Below, one piece after another: positions 1 through 10,337 of a DNA stretch of 64,000 bases. The notes below the pieces were generated by a model. It was not told the origin of the DNA. It did not search any database and saw only the letters and a list, made by a program, of their open reading frames with translations. The stretch lies in the NCBI GenBank assembly GCA_022772525.1, contig JALFAD010000080.1, positions 1-64,000 of the forward strand. The letters are read 5' to 3'. Made by a program: the position numbers and the translations under genes. Every line of letters starts with the position of its first letter. Position 1 is the stretch's first letter. The DNA is from Clostridiales bacterium (GTDB taxonomy: Bacteria > Bacillota > Clostridia > Oscillospirales > Oscillospiraceae).

Positions 1-25
1 ACGATGGTTAAGAGCCATCCACATA

Positions 26-140
26 GTTGGTATTGATTGTCATGAGGGTCCACCTGTTCCCATCCCGAACACAGAAGTTAAGCTCATGTACGCCGACAAT
101 ACTTGGCGGGTGACTGCCCGGGAAGATAGGTAATGCCAAC
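26..140 (+). rRNA. rrf: 5S ribosomal RNA
   Basis: Canonical core CCACCTGTTCCCATCCCGAACACAGAAGTTAAG; closing stem GTTGGTATT/AATGCCAAC. Confidence 0.95.
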
Positions 141-148
141 AATTATAT

Positions 149-224
149 TCCCCCTTAGCTCAGTCGGTAGAGCGACGGACTGTTAATCCGTGTGTCGTTG
201 GTTCGAGTCCAACAGGGGGAGCCA
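149..224 (+). tRNA. tRNA-Asn (anticodon GTT)
   Basis: 7-bp acceptor stem TCCCCCT/AGGGGGA, anticodon loop CTGTTAATC, T-arm GGTTCGAGTCC, encoded CCA. Confidence 0.95.
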
Positions 225-516
225 TTTGTAGTGTACACTATAGATATCAGCTGTAAAAAGTTGAGTTTATAGTGTACATTTCATTTTATTTGGATATTTT
301 CGTTTAGAAATTGTTCGGACTTTTTCGGTGAAATGTTAACGCAATTTTTGTGGATTTCATAGATATCATTCCGCTGTGAATAGATATCACCGAGGCTCAG
401 AAGCCTGTAACCTCGATTTGAATGGAATATGAGCAGCGCCCTTTTTGGTTTCGGACAGAATTTCAAAAAGGGCACAGCTTTTTTAGAGAGTTTCAGAAAA
501 TTATCATATGTGAATC

Positions 517-575
517 AACCGGGATTTTTGTGGCGCAGCTGCGCCATAAGAATCCCGGCTTTTTCTTTTTCAAAA
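517..575 (+). terminator. Hairpin, terminator-like
   Basis: CCGGGATTTTTGTGGCGCAGCTGCGCCATAAGAATCCCGG followed by CTTTTTCTTTTT; conserved near 51836-51880 in copy 2. Confidence 0.6.
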
Positions 576-699
576 AGGGCGCTGGCTTCCAGTTCCCGAT
601 TCGCAGCCGCTCTCCTTTCTCAGGGAGGGCGGCTTTTTTGTTTTCTTAGCATAATATCCCGCGCCTCAAAAAGGGCGCAGGAGGAAATGGAGGTTAATC

Positions 700-921
700 G
701 TGAAGAATCCGAACAATAGAAGTTCCAAAATCAAACGAACCAGACCGGAATACCGTTCCCACACAGGCCCTCCTGCCCAGACGGAGAAGCCTGTCTGTAC
801 AGCATCCCCACTGTGCGAGGGATGCCCCTTTCCCGGACATGGTTTTCTGTGCCGGGGTGAGGACGGGGAGTGTATGCGCACACGACTGATGAAACTATCA
901 AAGAAGGAGGAACCAATATGA
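700..921 (+). CDS. Small Cys-rich ICE protein
   Basis: ORF with CxxC motifs (CTASPLCEGCPFPGHGFLC); paralogue at 52016-52237. Confidence 0.6.
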   Translation: MKNPNNRSSKIKRTRPEYRSHTGPPAQTEKPVCTASPLCEGCPFPGHGFLCRGEDGECMRTRLMKLSKKEEPI

Positions 922-1199
922 ACATACCTTTCCCCAGTAGAGGGCAGGTGGAGTATACCCGAAGCTGTTTCCCATCCGGCACGCGAACCATATTGAACAG
1001 CATGAATGATCCCTATGCCCCGGTAGAACCTGGAACGCGAGGCACCGTTCGGTATGTGGACGATGCCGGTCAGATCGGCGTTGCCTGGGACAACGGGCGC
1101 AGCTTGTCGCTGATCCCCGGCGAGGACAGCTTCCGAAAACTGACCCAGCAGGAGATCGCCCAGGAGCAGGGCGTGAGAATGGAGGAGATGAAACTGTGA
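918..1199 (+). CDS. DUF4314-like ICE protein
   Basis: PGTRGTVRYVDDAGQIGVAWDNGRSLSLIPGEDSFRKL; paralogue 52234-52515. Confidence 0.75.
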   Translation: MNIPFPSRGQVEYTRSCFPSGTRTILNSMNDPYAPVEPGTRGTVRYVDDAGQIGVAWDNGRSLSLIPGEDSFRKLTQQEIAQEQGVRMEEMKL

Positions 1200-1780
1200 G
1201 TATTCAGAAGATTTCCACAGAGCGGCTCCGCCGTATGGGAGATCAGGAGGGCTTGATTCTTCAAGGCTGCGGCGGCGATCCCCAGGAATGGCTGGATGGA
1301 ATCAACCAGATTCTCACCGAGGAAGGCATCCTCAAGAAGGGCGCCGGATTCGAGGATGCCTATACCTTCCGGCATGATGGGCTGACGTGCCTGCTGTTTC
1401 CCTTCGAGGAAAATATGGAACTGGATATGGGAAAACTTGCCGTATGGCGGTTGGCTACCCATTCTACTTTCGGCGGCACATGGCTGTCCGACTACATTCC
1501 CAATCGTCTCGGCGGTTTTGTGCAGGTTCAGGAATCAAAAGCGGAGCCTGAGCGTATCAAGCCGGATTGCCCCCTCATGGGGACTGACGGCAATATCTTT
1601 CATCTTATTGGCAGAGCCTCGGAGACCCTGCGAAAGAACGGGATGCAGGAACAGGCGGAGGGAATGCGTAACAGAATTTTCCAATGCCAGAGCTATGATT
1701 CCGCACTGAGTATCATCGGGGATTATGTAAATATCACCTCTGCCCATCAGGAAGAATGTATGGACATGGAAATGGAGTAA
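1196..1780 (+). CDS. Conserved ICE hypothetical protein (194 aa)
   Basis: ATGA overlap with upstream gene; paralogue 52512-53096. Confidence 0.75.
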   Translation: MSIQKISTERLRRMGDQEGLILQGCGGDPQEWLDGINQILTEEGILKKGAGFEDAYTFRHDGLTCLLFPFEENMELDMGKLAVWRLATHSTFGGTWLSDYIPNRLGGFVQVQESKAEPERIKPDCPLMGTDGNIFHLIGRASETLRKNGMQEQAEGMRNRIFQCQSYDSALSIIGDYVNITSAHQEECMDMEME

Positions 1781-1820
1781 GGCCGCTATGGAATCCGAAG
1801 GAAACCATGGCGGCCTTTTT
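1781..1820 (+). terminator. Rho-independent terminator
   Basis: GGCCGCTATGG...CCATGGCGGCC then TTTTT. Confidence 0.75.
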
Positions 1821-1836
1821 GCGTTCTATGGAAGAA

Positions 1837-2148
1837 TCAATCCCACATATGCCTGAGCAGGTAGGACTCCAGATCGTAGTCATATTTGAACCGCACCCCG
1901 GTGATAGACTCACCGTTCAGGATGGCGGTGTATGCCTTCTGATGAATCTCGTTCTGCTCCCGGTCACCGACAAACAGGTTGTCCGAGATCATCAGGGCGA
2001 AGGCGGCGTCCGGGTACTTTGCTTCCAGCTCCGGGACGCTCTCCGGGGCGGCGTGGCGCAGGGCGTTCAAGCCGGGAATGCTGCTGAAGACGGCTTCTTG
2101 CTGCCGAAGAAGCTCCTGACGGGTGTGGGGAATGGCTGTAGTGCTCAT
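1837..2148 (-). CDS. Conserved ICE hypothetical protein (103 aa)
   Basis: Paralogue encoded on the minus strand at about 53154-53462 (MSTAIPHTRQELF...). Confidence 0.65.
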   Translation of the reverse strand: MSTTAIPHTRQELLRQQEAVFSSIPGLNALRHAAPESVPELEAKYPDAAFALMISDNLFVGDREQNEIHQKAYTAILNGESITGVRFKYDYDLESYLLRHMWD

Positions 2149-2181
2149 TTTGAATCTCTCCTTTTTCTGTACGCACTGGGG

Positions 2182-2484
2182 GAAGCTGCTGTTCTTCCTG
2201 CTGTCCTTTTCCTACTGCGCCATCAAGGTGTTCTTCGCCAACATCAAGCGGGGCGGCATTCTGCTGATTCAGATTGCGGTGGGGTCGCTGTACATGTTCA
2301 GCGTGCCCAGAGGCTATACCGACGGCTTCAACCAGTGGTGCAAGCAGATCATAGCGATCTGCCTGACGGCCTTTCTGCAAACCACGCTGCTGTTTCTTGG
2401 GATGCTGACGCTACAGGACAATCTGCTTCTGGGACTTGGAATTATGTTAACCGCCAATGAGGTGCCACGAATTGCCCAGCAGTT
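2182..2484 (+). pseudogene. TrbL-like T4SS membrane protein, internal fragment
   Basis: 303 bp matching 59445-59747 inside the intact trbL-like ORF; no N- or C-terminus. Confidence 0.9.
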
Positions 2485-2706
2485 GCGGGAGCGCGTTGGA
2501 GGTTCGTTTATGCGAATGCAGGAAATGTCCGCTCTGGCGGTATCGCATGGGACGGGAATCCACGCAGGATGCACGGGAGTTTGAACCAAAGGATGCGGGT
2601 GAAGTCCCTGCCCATCCCGGAGGAGATAGGTCGTGAAAATACGCGCATGCGAAGAAAAAGTGGCTATGTCAGCCCCTTCCGCTCTCAGGTCAGGTGGTGA
2701 TGGTGT

Positions 2707-3735
2707 TTGCGGGATCAGAACTTCGGCATCGAGATCGAAATGACGGGAATTACCCGGAGCGCGGCAGCGAAAATCATCGCCGGGCATTTTAACACCTCTG
2801 CTGTTCATGTGGGTGGTACCTACGACACTTACACGGTGGAGGACGATACCGGCCGGAAATGGAAGGTGGTCAGCGATGCAAGCATTCAGTGCCAGTCCCG
2901 GGGAGAACGAACCGCCAGCCGTCTGTACGCGGTGGAGGTGGTGTCGCCTATCTGCAAGTATGAGGACATCGAAACCATCCAACAGCTGGTGAGGGAACTG
3001 CGCCGGGTCGGAACCAGAGTGAATGACAGCTGCGGCATCCACATCCACGTGGATGCTTCCCGGCATGACCCCAAAACCCTGCGCAACATTGTCAACATCA
3101 TGGCATCCAAAGAGGATTTGCTGTACAAGGCTCTGAAGGTGCAGATCGATCGGGAGTATTACTGCCAGAAGGCAGACCTGCGGTTTCTGGAGGATGTGAA
3201 TCTCAAGCGCCCCAAGTCCATATCCGAATTTGAAACCCTGTGGTACAACGGCTCATCCCGGCGGGGTATTCACTATGACAGCACCCGGTATCACGCCCTG
3301 AATCTGCACAGCGTGTTCAGCAAGGGTACCATTGAATTTCGTATGTTCAATTCTACCCTCCATGCCGGGGAAGTCAAGAGCTACATTCAGCTGTGTCTCG
3401 CAATTTCCCATCAGGCGCTGATCCAGCAGCGGGCCATGCGCACCAGAACCCAGTCCGAGAATGAAAAGTACACCTTCCGCACCTGGCTTCTGCGGCTGGG
3501 ACTGATTGGGGACGAGTTCAAGACTGCCCGTCAGCACCTGCTGAAAAATCTGGAAGGGAACATCGCCTGGAAAGACCCGGCGCAAGCTGTCCGACAGCGG
3601 GAGCGTCTGATGCAGCAGAGGTTGGAGCAGTCTCGTGAATCGCAAGCGGTTTCTGCTGTCGAGCCGGATACTGTGCAGGAAGTTAATCAGCGGCAGGAGG
3701 GGACTCCTGCTTTTTCTATGGAAGAACAATGTTAG
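2707..3735 (+). CDS. Putative amidoligase (COOH-NH2 ligase-type)
   Basis: FGIEIEMTGITRSAAAKIIA, DSCGIHIHVDAS, HSVFSKGTIEFRMFNSTLHAGEV motifs typical of the amidoligase family. Confidence 0.85.
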   Translation: MRDQNFGIEIEMTGITRSAAAKIIAGHFNTSAVHVGGTYDTYTVEDDTGRKWKVVSDASIQCQSRGERTASRLYAVEVVSPICKYEDIETIQQLVRELRRVGTRVNDSCGIHIHVDASRHDPKTLRNIVNIMASKEDLLYKALKVQIDREYYCQKADLRFLEDVNLKRPKSISEFETLWYNGSSRRGIHYDSTRYHALNLHSVFSKGTIEFRMFNSTLHAGEVKSYIQLCLAISHQALIQQRAMRTRTQSENEKYTFRTWLLRLGLIGDEFKTARQHLLKNLEGNIAWKDPAQAVRQRERLMQQRLEQSRESQAVSAVEPDTVQEVNQRQEGTPAFSMEEQC

Positions 3736-4235
3736 GAGGAATCATGGCAAAGTTATACGTTGCCTACGGCAGCAATCTGAATAAGAACCAAATGCGGGGA
3801 CGCTGCCCGGAATCTGAATTTGTAGGAACGGGTGTGGTGGAGAATTATGAACTGCAGTTCAAAGGTTCCCTTCACGGTGCCCATGCGACCATTGCGTCCA
3901 AGGAAGGGTCATCCGTACCCGTCGGCGTTTGGAAAATTCAGAAACGGGATGAATCCCGTTTGGATTTGTACGAGGGGTATAACCCGAAGGGCTACTGCTA
4001 CTACAACAAGGAACAGATTCCTGTGAAGATGAGCGATGGAAGCGCCATCACCGGCATGGTCTACATTATGGACCCCCGGATGGATTTCGGCAACCCCAGC
4101 AAGAGCTACTACGACATCGTCCGTCAGGGCTATGCGGACTGCGGTCTGGATACGGCTGTGCTGGATCAGGCGGTGAACGACAGCCTGGAGCTGGCGCGGC
4201 AGAGAATGGAGTGTGAGGATATGCGTTTTTTCTAG
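3729..4235 (+). CDS. Gamma-glutamylcyclotransferase / AIG2-like protein
   Basis: LYVAYGSNLNKNQMRGRCPES plus DLYEGYNPKGY; start overlaps the amidoligase gene. Confidence 0.85.
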   Translation: MLGGIMAKLYVAYGSNLNKNQMRGRCPESEFVGTGVVENYELQFKGSLHGAHATIASKEGSSVPVGVWKIQKRDESRLDLYEGYNPKGYCYYNKEQIPVKMSDGSAITGMVYIMDPRMDFGNPSKSYYDIVRQGYADCGLDTAVLDQAVNDSLELARQRMECEDMRFF

Positions 4236-4246
4236 GGGGAATCTGT

Positions 4247-4645
4247 TTGTCGAAGCAAAAACGTCTGAAAAAAGAGCTGGGCACCGGCTATCGGTTTGAA
4301 CAGCGGTTCTCCGCGAAGAATCTGGCCCGGCTTCTGGAACGGCTGGAGGGGAGCAACCATTTTCGTGTGGTGGCGATTCTCACAGCAGGCGCTGTGCGCT
4401 TAGAAGCGGTGGTGTACTGGGACAACGGCAAATACAGTCTCGGATACGACCTGATGGTGAAGGACACGCCCTTCAGTCCGGAGTGGATCTGCTATGAGAA
4501 CCTGCCCGACCCGGTGCGCTACGATGCCTGGAATCTGGAACGGGAGATGTTTCAGGTGCTGAACCGGGCAGTGGAGAAATTTGACCTGAGCTATACGGAA
4601 TGCCGCTTCCCCAAGCTGGACGGCAGCAGCGGAAAGCGAAAATAG
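4247..4645 (+). CDS. ICE hypothetical protein
   Basis: Intact ORF in the mobilisation operon. Confidence 0.55.
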   Translation: MSKQKRLKKELGTGYRFEQRFSAKNLARLLERLEGSNHFRVVAILTAGAVRLEAVVYWDNGKYSLGYDLMVKDTPFSPEWICYENLPDPVRYDAWNLEREMFQVLNRAVEKFDLSYTECRFPKLDGSSGKRK

Positions 4646-5035
4646 AGTACCCAAGTAAGGGATTGATTTTTTGAATTGGAGGTGAAAGCAGTGAAAAAGA
4701 AGCTGATGATTGCGCTGGCTTCTCTGGCGGTGATCGGCGCGGCTGTGGCTGGCTTCCTGCACCGGAGCCGGTAAAAGCGGTGGGTCGATTTTCAAGCAGG
4801 AGAAAGGAACGGTGCTGCGGCACCGTTCCCATTCACAGCGGCGGGCAATGCCCACCGCATTTTACAGGGAGTATCGGAAGAAAACCGAAAGTTCTCAAAC
4901 AAAATGAAAGTATTTCCATAGGTGCCGGTTTTGACACCCAGGTGCCAGATTACGGTGCCGGGATAGTGGAATTTCTTAGCGCCGCAACGTGTTTTCCCGT
5001 GATAAGACCGGCGCCTATGGGGATTTGGAGGATTT

Positions 5036-5464
5036 ATGATTCAGAATATGGAAGAACAGTCGGAAAGGGAGGTAAAGCGCCGCTTCCAGCTTTGGCTGAA
5101 ACCATCCGTGCTGGATATGGCGGATGACCTGTACGCAAAGGACAACTGCGGGAGCCGAAGTGAGTTTATTGAGAAGGCAATCCAGTTCTATGCTGGGTAC
5201 CTTTACGCACAGCAGTCTCAGGACTATTTCCCCAGAGTAATTACGTCAACGCTGAAAGGCATCATGGAGGAAAGCGCTAATAAAATCAGCCGAATCCTGT
5301 TCAAGCTGGCGGTGGAGCAAGCGATCACCATGAATGTTGTGGCTGCCACCTGCAATATCAGCTGGGAACAGCTGGAAAAGCTCCGGAGTACCTGTGTCGC
5401 TCAGGTGAAGCGCACCAACGGCTCATACGCCTTTGAGGATGCCTTTGACTTCCAGAAACGGTAG
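5036..5464 (+). CDS. RHH / MobC-like relaxosome accessory protein
   Basis: RRFQLWLKPSVLDMADDLYAKDNCGSRSEFIEKAIQFY ribbon-helix-helix signature just upstream of the relaxase. Confidence 0.7.
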   Translation: MIQNMEEQSEREVKRRFQLWLKPSVLDMADDLYAKDNCGSRSEFIEKAIQFYAGYLYAQQSQDYFPRVITSTLKGIMEESANKISRILFKLAVEQAITMNVVAATCNISWEQLEKLRSTCVAQVKRTNGSYAFEDAFDFQKR

Positions 5465-5468
5465 CTGA

Positions 5469-6953
5469 ATGCCGAGACTGGTAACTAAATTCAAGTACCT
5501 GAAGCCGGGGGCGGGAGGCAAATCCGTGGGCGGGTATGCCCGGTATATTGCCACTCGGGAAGGGGTGGAGAAGCTGGATGACAGCCACCGCTATGCCCCC
5601 ACAACGAAGAAACAGCAGGCTCTCGTTGAGAAGATCCTGCGGGACTTCCCGGAAATAAAGGAGAGCCAGGAATACGAGGATTTTCAGAGAAACCAGACGG
5701 TAGGAAACGCATCGGAATTTATCTCCATGGCAATTGAGGAGAATATGGAAGCGGTTGCCAGTACGAAAACCTACGCCGACTACATCGCCACCCGTCCCCG
5801 AGCAGAGCGGTTCGGGAGCCATGGCCTGTTTACAGACGAGGGTGTGGAGGTGCAGCTCAGTAAGGTTTCTCAGGAGTTGAACGCCTACAAAGGAAATATC
5901 TACACGGCAATTCTGTCCCTGAAACGGGAGGATGCCGCTCGACTGGGCTTTGACAGCGGCAGCCGATGGCGGGATTTCCTGCGGGGGCAGACCCAGACGC
6001 TTTCTGAGAATCTCAAGATTCCCATGGATCACCTGCGGTGGTACGCCGCCTTTCACAACGAGGGACACCATCCCCATGTCCACCTCATTGCCTACTCCAC
6101 GGTGCCGGGAGAAGGACACTTGAGCAAGCAGGGTATGGAGAACATGCGCTCTGTGTTTGCAAGGGAGATTTTCTCGCAGGAACTGCTCTTTACCTACCAG
6201 CAGCAGACCGAATACCGTGACTGGCTCCGTGAGCAAGGCAGGGAAAGTATCTCGGATATCGTGGCGCAGATCAACGCTGGAGAATACCAGAATCCCCGGA
6301 TTGAAGAACTGCTGATTCGTCTTGCTGATCGGCTTTCCCGCACCATCGGGAAGAAGGTCTATGGCTACCTCAAGCCGGATGCGAAAGCCATTGTTGACCA
6401 GATCGTAGCGGAGCTTGCGGGGGATGAGAGTATCCGAAAGCTGTATGATCTGTGGTATGAACAGCGGGAGGACGTGCTGCGCACCTATACAGATACCTTT
6501 CCGGACAGGGTTCCTCTGGAGCAGAATAAGGAATTCAAGTCCATCCGCAATGCGGTGATTCAGGAGGCAATGAAAATAACGCCGCAGGTTTGGCAGAAGA
6601 CAAATGCGGGACCGCAGTTGAGGACAGAGGAGGAGCAACCGTTCAGCAAAAACGAATTTCGTCCCCCATATCCGATGCGGCAACAAGAAAAAGAGGATGA
6701 CGGGGATAACGATTCTGCCATTTTGGAAGAACAACGCCCCACTGAGACGGTAGATGAATCCGAAAGAATCAATCCCGTAGAGCCAGTGTATCTCCCCAGT
6801 GTTGCCCGCTCCGTCAGCGCCCTTATGGCCCAGCTGGCGCGGCTGTTTCAGGAACAGGATCAGCAGCGGGAGCAGAACCAACGGCAGCAGATGGACCGCA
6901 AGCAGCGCCGGGAAATCAGCGAGAAGAAGCAGGCTATGGGCATTCGGGATTGA
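5469..6953 (+). CDS. MobP-type (MobP3-like) relaxase
   Basis: GGYARYIATREGVE, WYAAFHNEGHHPHVHLIAYS (HxHxH). Confidence 0.9.
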   Translation: MPRLVTKFKYLKPGAGGKSVGGYARYIATREGVEKLDDSHRYAPTTKKQQALVEKILRDFPEIKESQEYEDFQRNQTVGNASEFISMAIEENMEAVASTKTYADYIATRPRAERFGSHGLFTDEGVEVQLSKVSQELNAYKGNIYTAILSLKREDAARLGFDSGSRWRDFLRGQTQTLSENLKIPMDHLRWYAAFHNEGHHPHVHLIAYSTVPGEGHLSKQGMENMRSVFAREIFSQELLFTYQQQTEYRDWLREQGRESISDIVAQINAGEYQNPRIEELLIRLADRLSRTIGKKVYGYLKPDAKAIVDQIVAELAGDESIRKLYDLWYEQREDVLRTYTDTFPDRVPLEQNKEFKSIRNAVIQEAMKITPQVWQKTNAGPQLRTEEEQPFSKNEFRPPYPMRQQEKEDDGDNDSAILEEQRPTETVDESERINPVEPVYLPSVARSVSALMAQLARLFQEQDQQREQNQRQQMDRKQRREISEKKQAMGIRD

Positions 6954-7136
6954 TTTTCAAACAGGCTGCCGCCAAGGGGGCAGTCTAATCTTATGGTGAT
7001 ACCAGCTCCCTGTCATGGTGACACCAGTTGGAACTCTTCACCTGAAGAAGTTACAGCAGATAGGAAAAGTGAGATATCCTGTTTCAAAAAACTGAAAAGT
7101 ATTTATCCCTAACTTGATGAAACGATTGGAGGAAAC

Positions 7137-8027
7137 ATGGCAAATTTCATACCGTTTACAGAGCAGCAGCGGGAACAGGCCAGACGGACGGATCTGGCGG
7201 CGTTCCTGCGGCAATGCGGAGAGGAAGTGAAGAAGTCCGGCTCGGAAAACATGTGGCTGGATCACGGGCAGAAGGTGACCATCCGGGGCAACCTGTGGTT
7301 CCACCAGTACGAGCAGGTTGGCGGTGATGCAATCGACTTTGCCTGTCGGTTTTACGACATGGATTACCCGGAGGCGGTGCAGCTCATGCTCTCCATGGGC
7401 GTTGCCACGGTGCAGGGAAACGTAGAACCTTTTTCCAGACAGCCGCTGGAATTACCCGCTAAGCACGACAATATGCGGCGGGTCTACGGCTACCTGATTC
7501 GGCGCAGGGGCATCGACAAGGATGTTCTGGATGCTTTCGCCTACCGGGGGCTGGTGTTCGAATCCGCAGACTACCACAACGTAGTGTTCGTGGGAGCGGA
7601 TAAGACAGGAAAGCCTCGGCATATTCACAAGCACAGCACCGCTGCCCAAGGTGGTTTTAAGGGCAACGCACCGGGCAGTGAACCGGAGTACAGCTTCCAC
7701 TGGATTGGCGGCGGGGATACTCTGTTCCTGTTTGAAGCCCCCATTGACATGATGTCTTTCATTACCATGCATAAGCAGAGCTGGAAATCCAATAGCTTTG
7801 CCGCCGCTTGCGGTGTGTCAGACAGAGTGCTGTGGCAGACGCTGAAAGACCGTCCCTACATCACAAAAGTGTGCATCTGCCTCGACAACGATGAGATTGG
7901 GCAGAAGGCGGCACAGCGGATTTCCAAGGCATTGGCAGACAGAAATATATGCAACAGAATCCTCGTTCCCACCCGAAAGGATTGGAACGAGGACTTGTCA
8001 TTTTTGCGGAAGGAGGGAGCGAAATGA
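7137..8027 (+). CDS. DUF3991/toprim, CHC2-type primase-like protein
   Basis: GGDAIDFACRFYDMDYPEAVQLMLSM and VCICLDNDEIGQKAAQRISKAL toprim signature. Confidence 0.85.
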   Translation: MANFIPFTEQQREQARRTDLAAFLRQCGEEVKKSGSENMWLDHGQKVTIRGNLWFHQYEQVGGDAIDFACRFYDMDYPEAVQLMLSMGVATVQGNVEPFSRQPLELPAKHDNMRRVYGYLIRRRGIDKDVLDAFAYRGLVFESADYHNVVFVGADKTGKPRHIHKHSTAAQGGFKGNAPGSEPEYSFHWIGGGDTLFLFEAPIDMMSFITMHKQSWKSNSFAAACGVSDRVLWQTLKDRPYITKVCICLDNDEIGQKAAQRISKALADRNICNRILVPTRKDWNEDLSFLRKEGAK

Positions 8028-9811
8028 ATGGAATTCCCATGCTGATTCTCTCCGTGGGCAGCATCATCGCAGTGCTGTTTTTTGTGACTTACGCCTCCCA
8101 GAAGCACGACCTCAACGGTATCAAGGACAAGACCGTGGGAAACGGTCAGCACGGCACCGCCCGCTGGGCCACACGGCAGGAAGTGAAACGAACCTACCAC
8201 CATGTGCCATTCACCCCGGAAGCGTGGAGAACAGCAGCCAGAGAAGGAAAACAGCCTACAGCCAACGGAAAACCTCTTCCCCAGGGCATTGTGCTGGGCT
8301 GTCAGGGTGGCAGGAAAACCACAGCTATGGTAGATTCAGACGATGTCCATGTGCTGATGATTGGCGCCTCCGGTGTGGGCAAGACCGCCTACTTTCTGTA
8401 CCCGAATCTGGAATATGCCTGTGCCAGTGGGATGAGTTTTCTGGCGCTGGATACCAAGGGCGACCTTGCCAGAAACTACGGCGCTATCGCCCGTGACATC
8501 TACGGCTACCGCATTTCTGTAGTGGATCTCCGGGAGCCAACCCGGTCAGACGGCAACAACCTGCTGACCCTGATCAACCACTACATGGATGAACACCGGG
8601 AAAATCCCAGGGAAATCACCGCCAAGGCAAAGGCAGAAAAGTACGCAAAAATTCTGGCAAAGACCATCATCAGCCCGGAGGGAGAGGGCAGCGACCACGG
8701 ACAAAACGCCTATTTCTACGATGCGGCTGAGGGACTGTTAGCATCCGTTGTTCTACTGCTGTCAGAGTTCCTTCCCCCAGAGGAAACGGACGGCTACGAA
8801 ACCCGGCACATCGCTTCTGTGTTCAAGCTGGTGCAGGAATTACTGATGCAGGGGCGGCGGGGAGGAAATCAGTTTCAGGAGCTGATGCAGCTTCTTCCCT
8901 CGGAACACAAGGCAAAATGGCTGGCGGGCTCCGCACTGACGGCATCAGATCAGGCGATGAATTCCATCATGTCCACGGTACTGTCCAAGCTGAATGCCTT
9001 TCTGGACACGGAGCTGGAACAGGTGCTGTGTTTCGATGGGGGCATCGATGCGGAGCTGTTCGTCCAGGAGAAATGCGCCATCTTTCTGATCCTCCCGGAA
9101 GAGGATACTACCAAGAATTTCGTTGCCAGCCTGATGATCCAGAACCTGGCCCGGGAGCTGTTTTCGGTGGCCAACGAGCATGGCGGGAAGCTCTCAAACC
9201 GGGCGGTATTTTTCTGCGATGAGCTGGGCACCATGCCACCCTTTGATATCCTGCCCCTGTTTTCCGCAGGCCGATCCCGGCGCTTGACGCTGGTACCCAT
9301 CATTCAGAGCCTTGCTCAGTTGGAGAAAAACTATGGAAAAGAGGGTGCGGAAATTCTGGCAGACAACTGTCAGGATACCATCTTCGGCGGCTTTGCGCCC
9401 AACAGCCAGACCGCGGCAGCCCTCTCAGAAAACCTCGGTAGCCGCACCGTCCTCTCCGGCTCCGTGACCCAGGGCAAGGACAACAATTCCCAATCCCTGC
9501 AAATGATGGAGCGGCCGCTGATGTCTGCCGACGAGCTGAAATCCATGCCCAAGGGCAGCTTTGTGGTAATGAAAACCGGAACCCATCCCATGAAAACCAA
9601 ACTGAAGCTGTTCTTTGAGTGGGGCATCCGTTTTGAAAAGCCTTTGCAGATGGAGGATCGCGGCAGCCGCCCGGTGCATTACGCGGGGAAAGCAGAGTTG
9701 GAAAAAGCGATTCTATCTGAGTATCCGTTGGTGTTTTCCGAGGAATCGCTCCCAGTAAAACCAAACCTGAAAGCGGCTTCTATGCCCGAAAAGACGGCAC
9801 TCAAAACATAA
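8024..9811 (+). CDS. VirD4/TraG-family type IV coupling protein
   Basis: Walker A MIGASGVGKTAYFLYPNLEYA; FFCDELGTMPPFDILPLFSAGRSRRLTLVPIIQSLAQLEKNYG. Confidence 0.93.
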   Translation: MNGIPMLILSVGSIIAVLFFVTYASQKHDLNGIKDKTVGNGQHGTARWATRQEVKRTYHHVPFTPEAWRTAAREGKQPTANGKPLPQGIVLGCQGGRKTTAMVDSDDVHVLMIGASGVGKTAYFLYPNLEYACASGMSFLALDTKGDLARNYGAIARDIYGYRISVVDLREPTRSDGNNLLTLINHYMDEHRENPREITAKAKAEKYAKILAKTIISPEGEGSDHGQNAYFYDAAEGLLASVVLLLSEFLPPEETDGYETRHIASVFKLVQELLMQGRRGGNQFQELMQLLPSEHKAKWLAGSALTASDQAMNSIMSTVLSKLNAFLDTELEQVLCFDGGIDAELFVQEKCAIFLILPEEDTTKNFVASLMIQNLARELFSVANEHGGKLSNRAVFFCDELGTMPPFDILPLFSAGRSRRLTLVPIIQSLAQLEKNYGKEGAEILADNCQDTIFGGFAPNSQTAAALSENLGSRTVLSGSVTQGKDNNSQSLQMMERPLMSADELKSMPKGSFVVMKTGTHPMKTKLKLFFEWGIRFEKPLQMEDRGSRPVHYAGKAELEKAILSEYPLVFSEESLPVKPNLKAASMPEKTALKT

Positions 9812-9859
9812 CGAAAAACAGGTGGGGCAGTTTAGCCCCACCTGAACAGGAGGAAAAAT

Positions 9860-10114
9860 ATGCGTAATTTCACAGAACTATATCGGATGGATCTGCCCCA
9901 CAGGGCAATCTCCGTGTTCATCTACCTCTCCGACCGCGCCAACAAAGACGGCATCTGCTGGCCGTCGATTCCAACCATTTCCAAAGATCTGAAGCTCTCC
10001 GAATCCACAACGAGAAGGGCAATAGGCGACCTCAGAAAAGCGGGGCTGGTGCGGACAGAACAGAGGTATCGGGAGAATGGGGGGAATAGCAGCCTACAAT
10101 TCGCATTGAGGTAG
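9860..10114 (+). CDS. Helix-turn-helix domain protein
   Basis: WPSIPTISKDLKLSESTTRRAIGDLRKAGLV. Confidence 0.75.
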   Translation: MRNFTELYRMDLPHRAISVFIYLSDRANKDGICWPSIPTISKDLKLSESTTRRAIGDLRKAGLVRTEQRYRENGGNSSLQFALR

Positions 10115-10337
10115 GAAGACAGGATGATGCACAGCCGCTATATAAATAATTGGGAGATGCGGTATTATAACAAATAGACTATTAATGAGCATATTTCTCA
10201 GTTTGCACAAAACAAGGCACTATTTGTCCATATATAAAAGACAAATACTTTGCTATAATCCTTGCATAGAAAACGAAATTGTGCAGTATCACAAATTTGC
10301 TCATTTATAGAAATAGAGTAATTAGGGAAGTGGGAGG

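Larger units (their letters stand above)
223..2180 (+). repeat. Long direct repeat copy 1 (ICE module; same gene order as 51538-53494)
   Basis: Begins CATTTGTAGTGTACACTATAGATATCA in both copies and ends at CTGTACGCACTGGG; diverged but colinear. Confidence 0.9.

Noticed and set aside
149-224. tRNA-Asn as the ICE attachment site
   Set aside because: Repeat copy 1 begins exactly at the tRNA end, but the repeat shared with copy 2 contains only CA of the tRNA and no second tRNA 3' fragment was found, so an att role is not supported.
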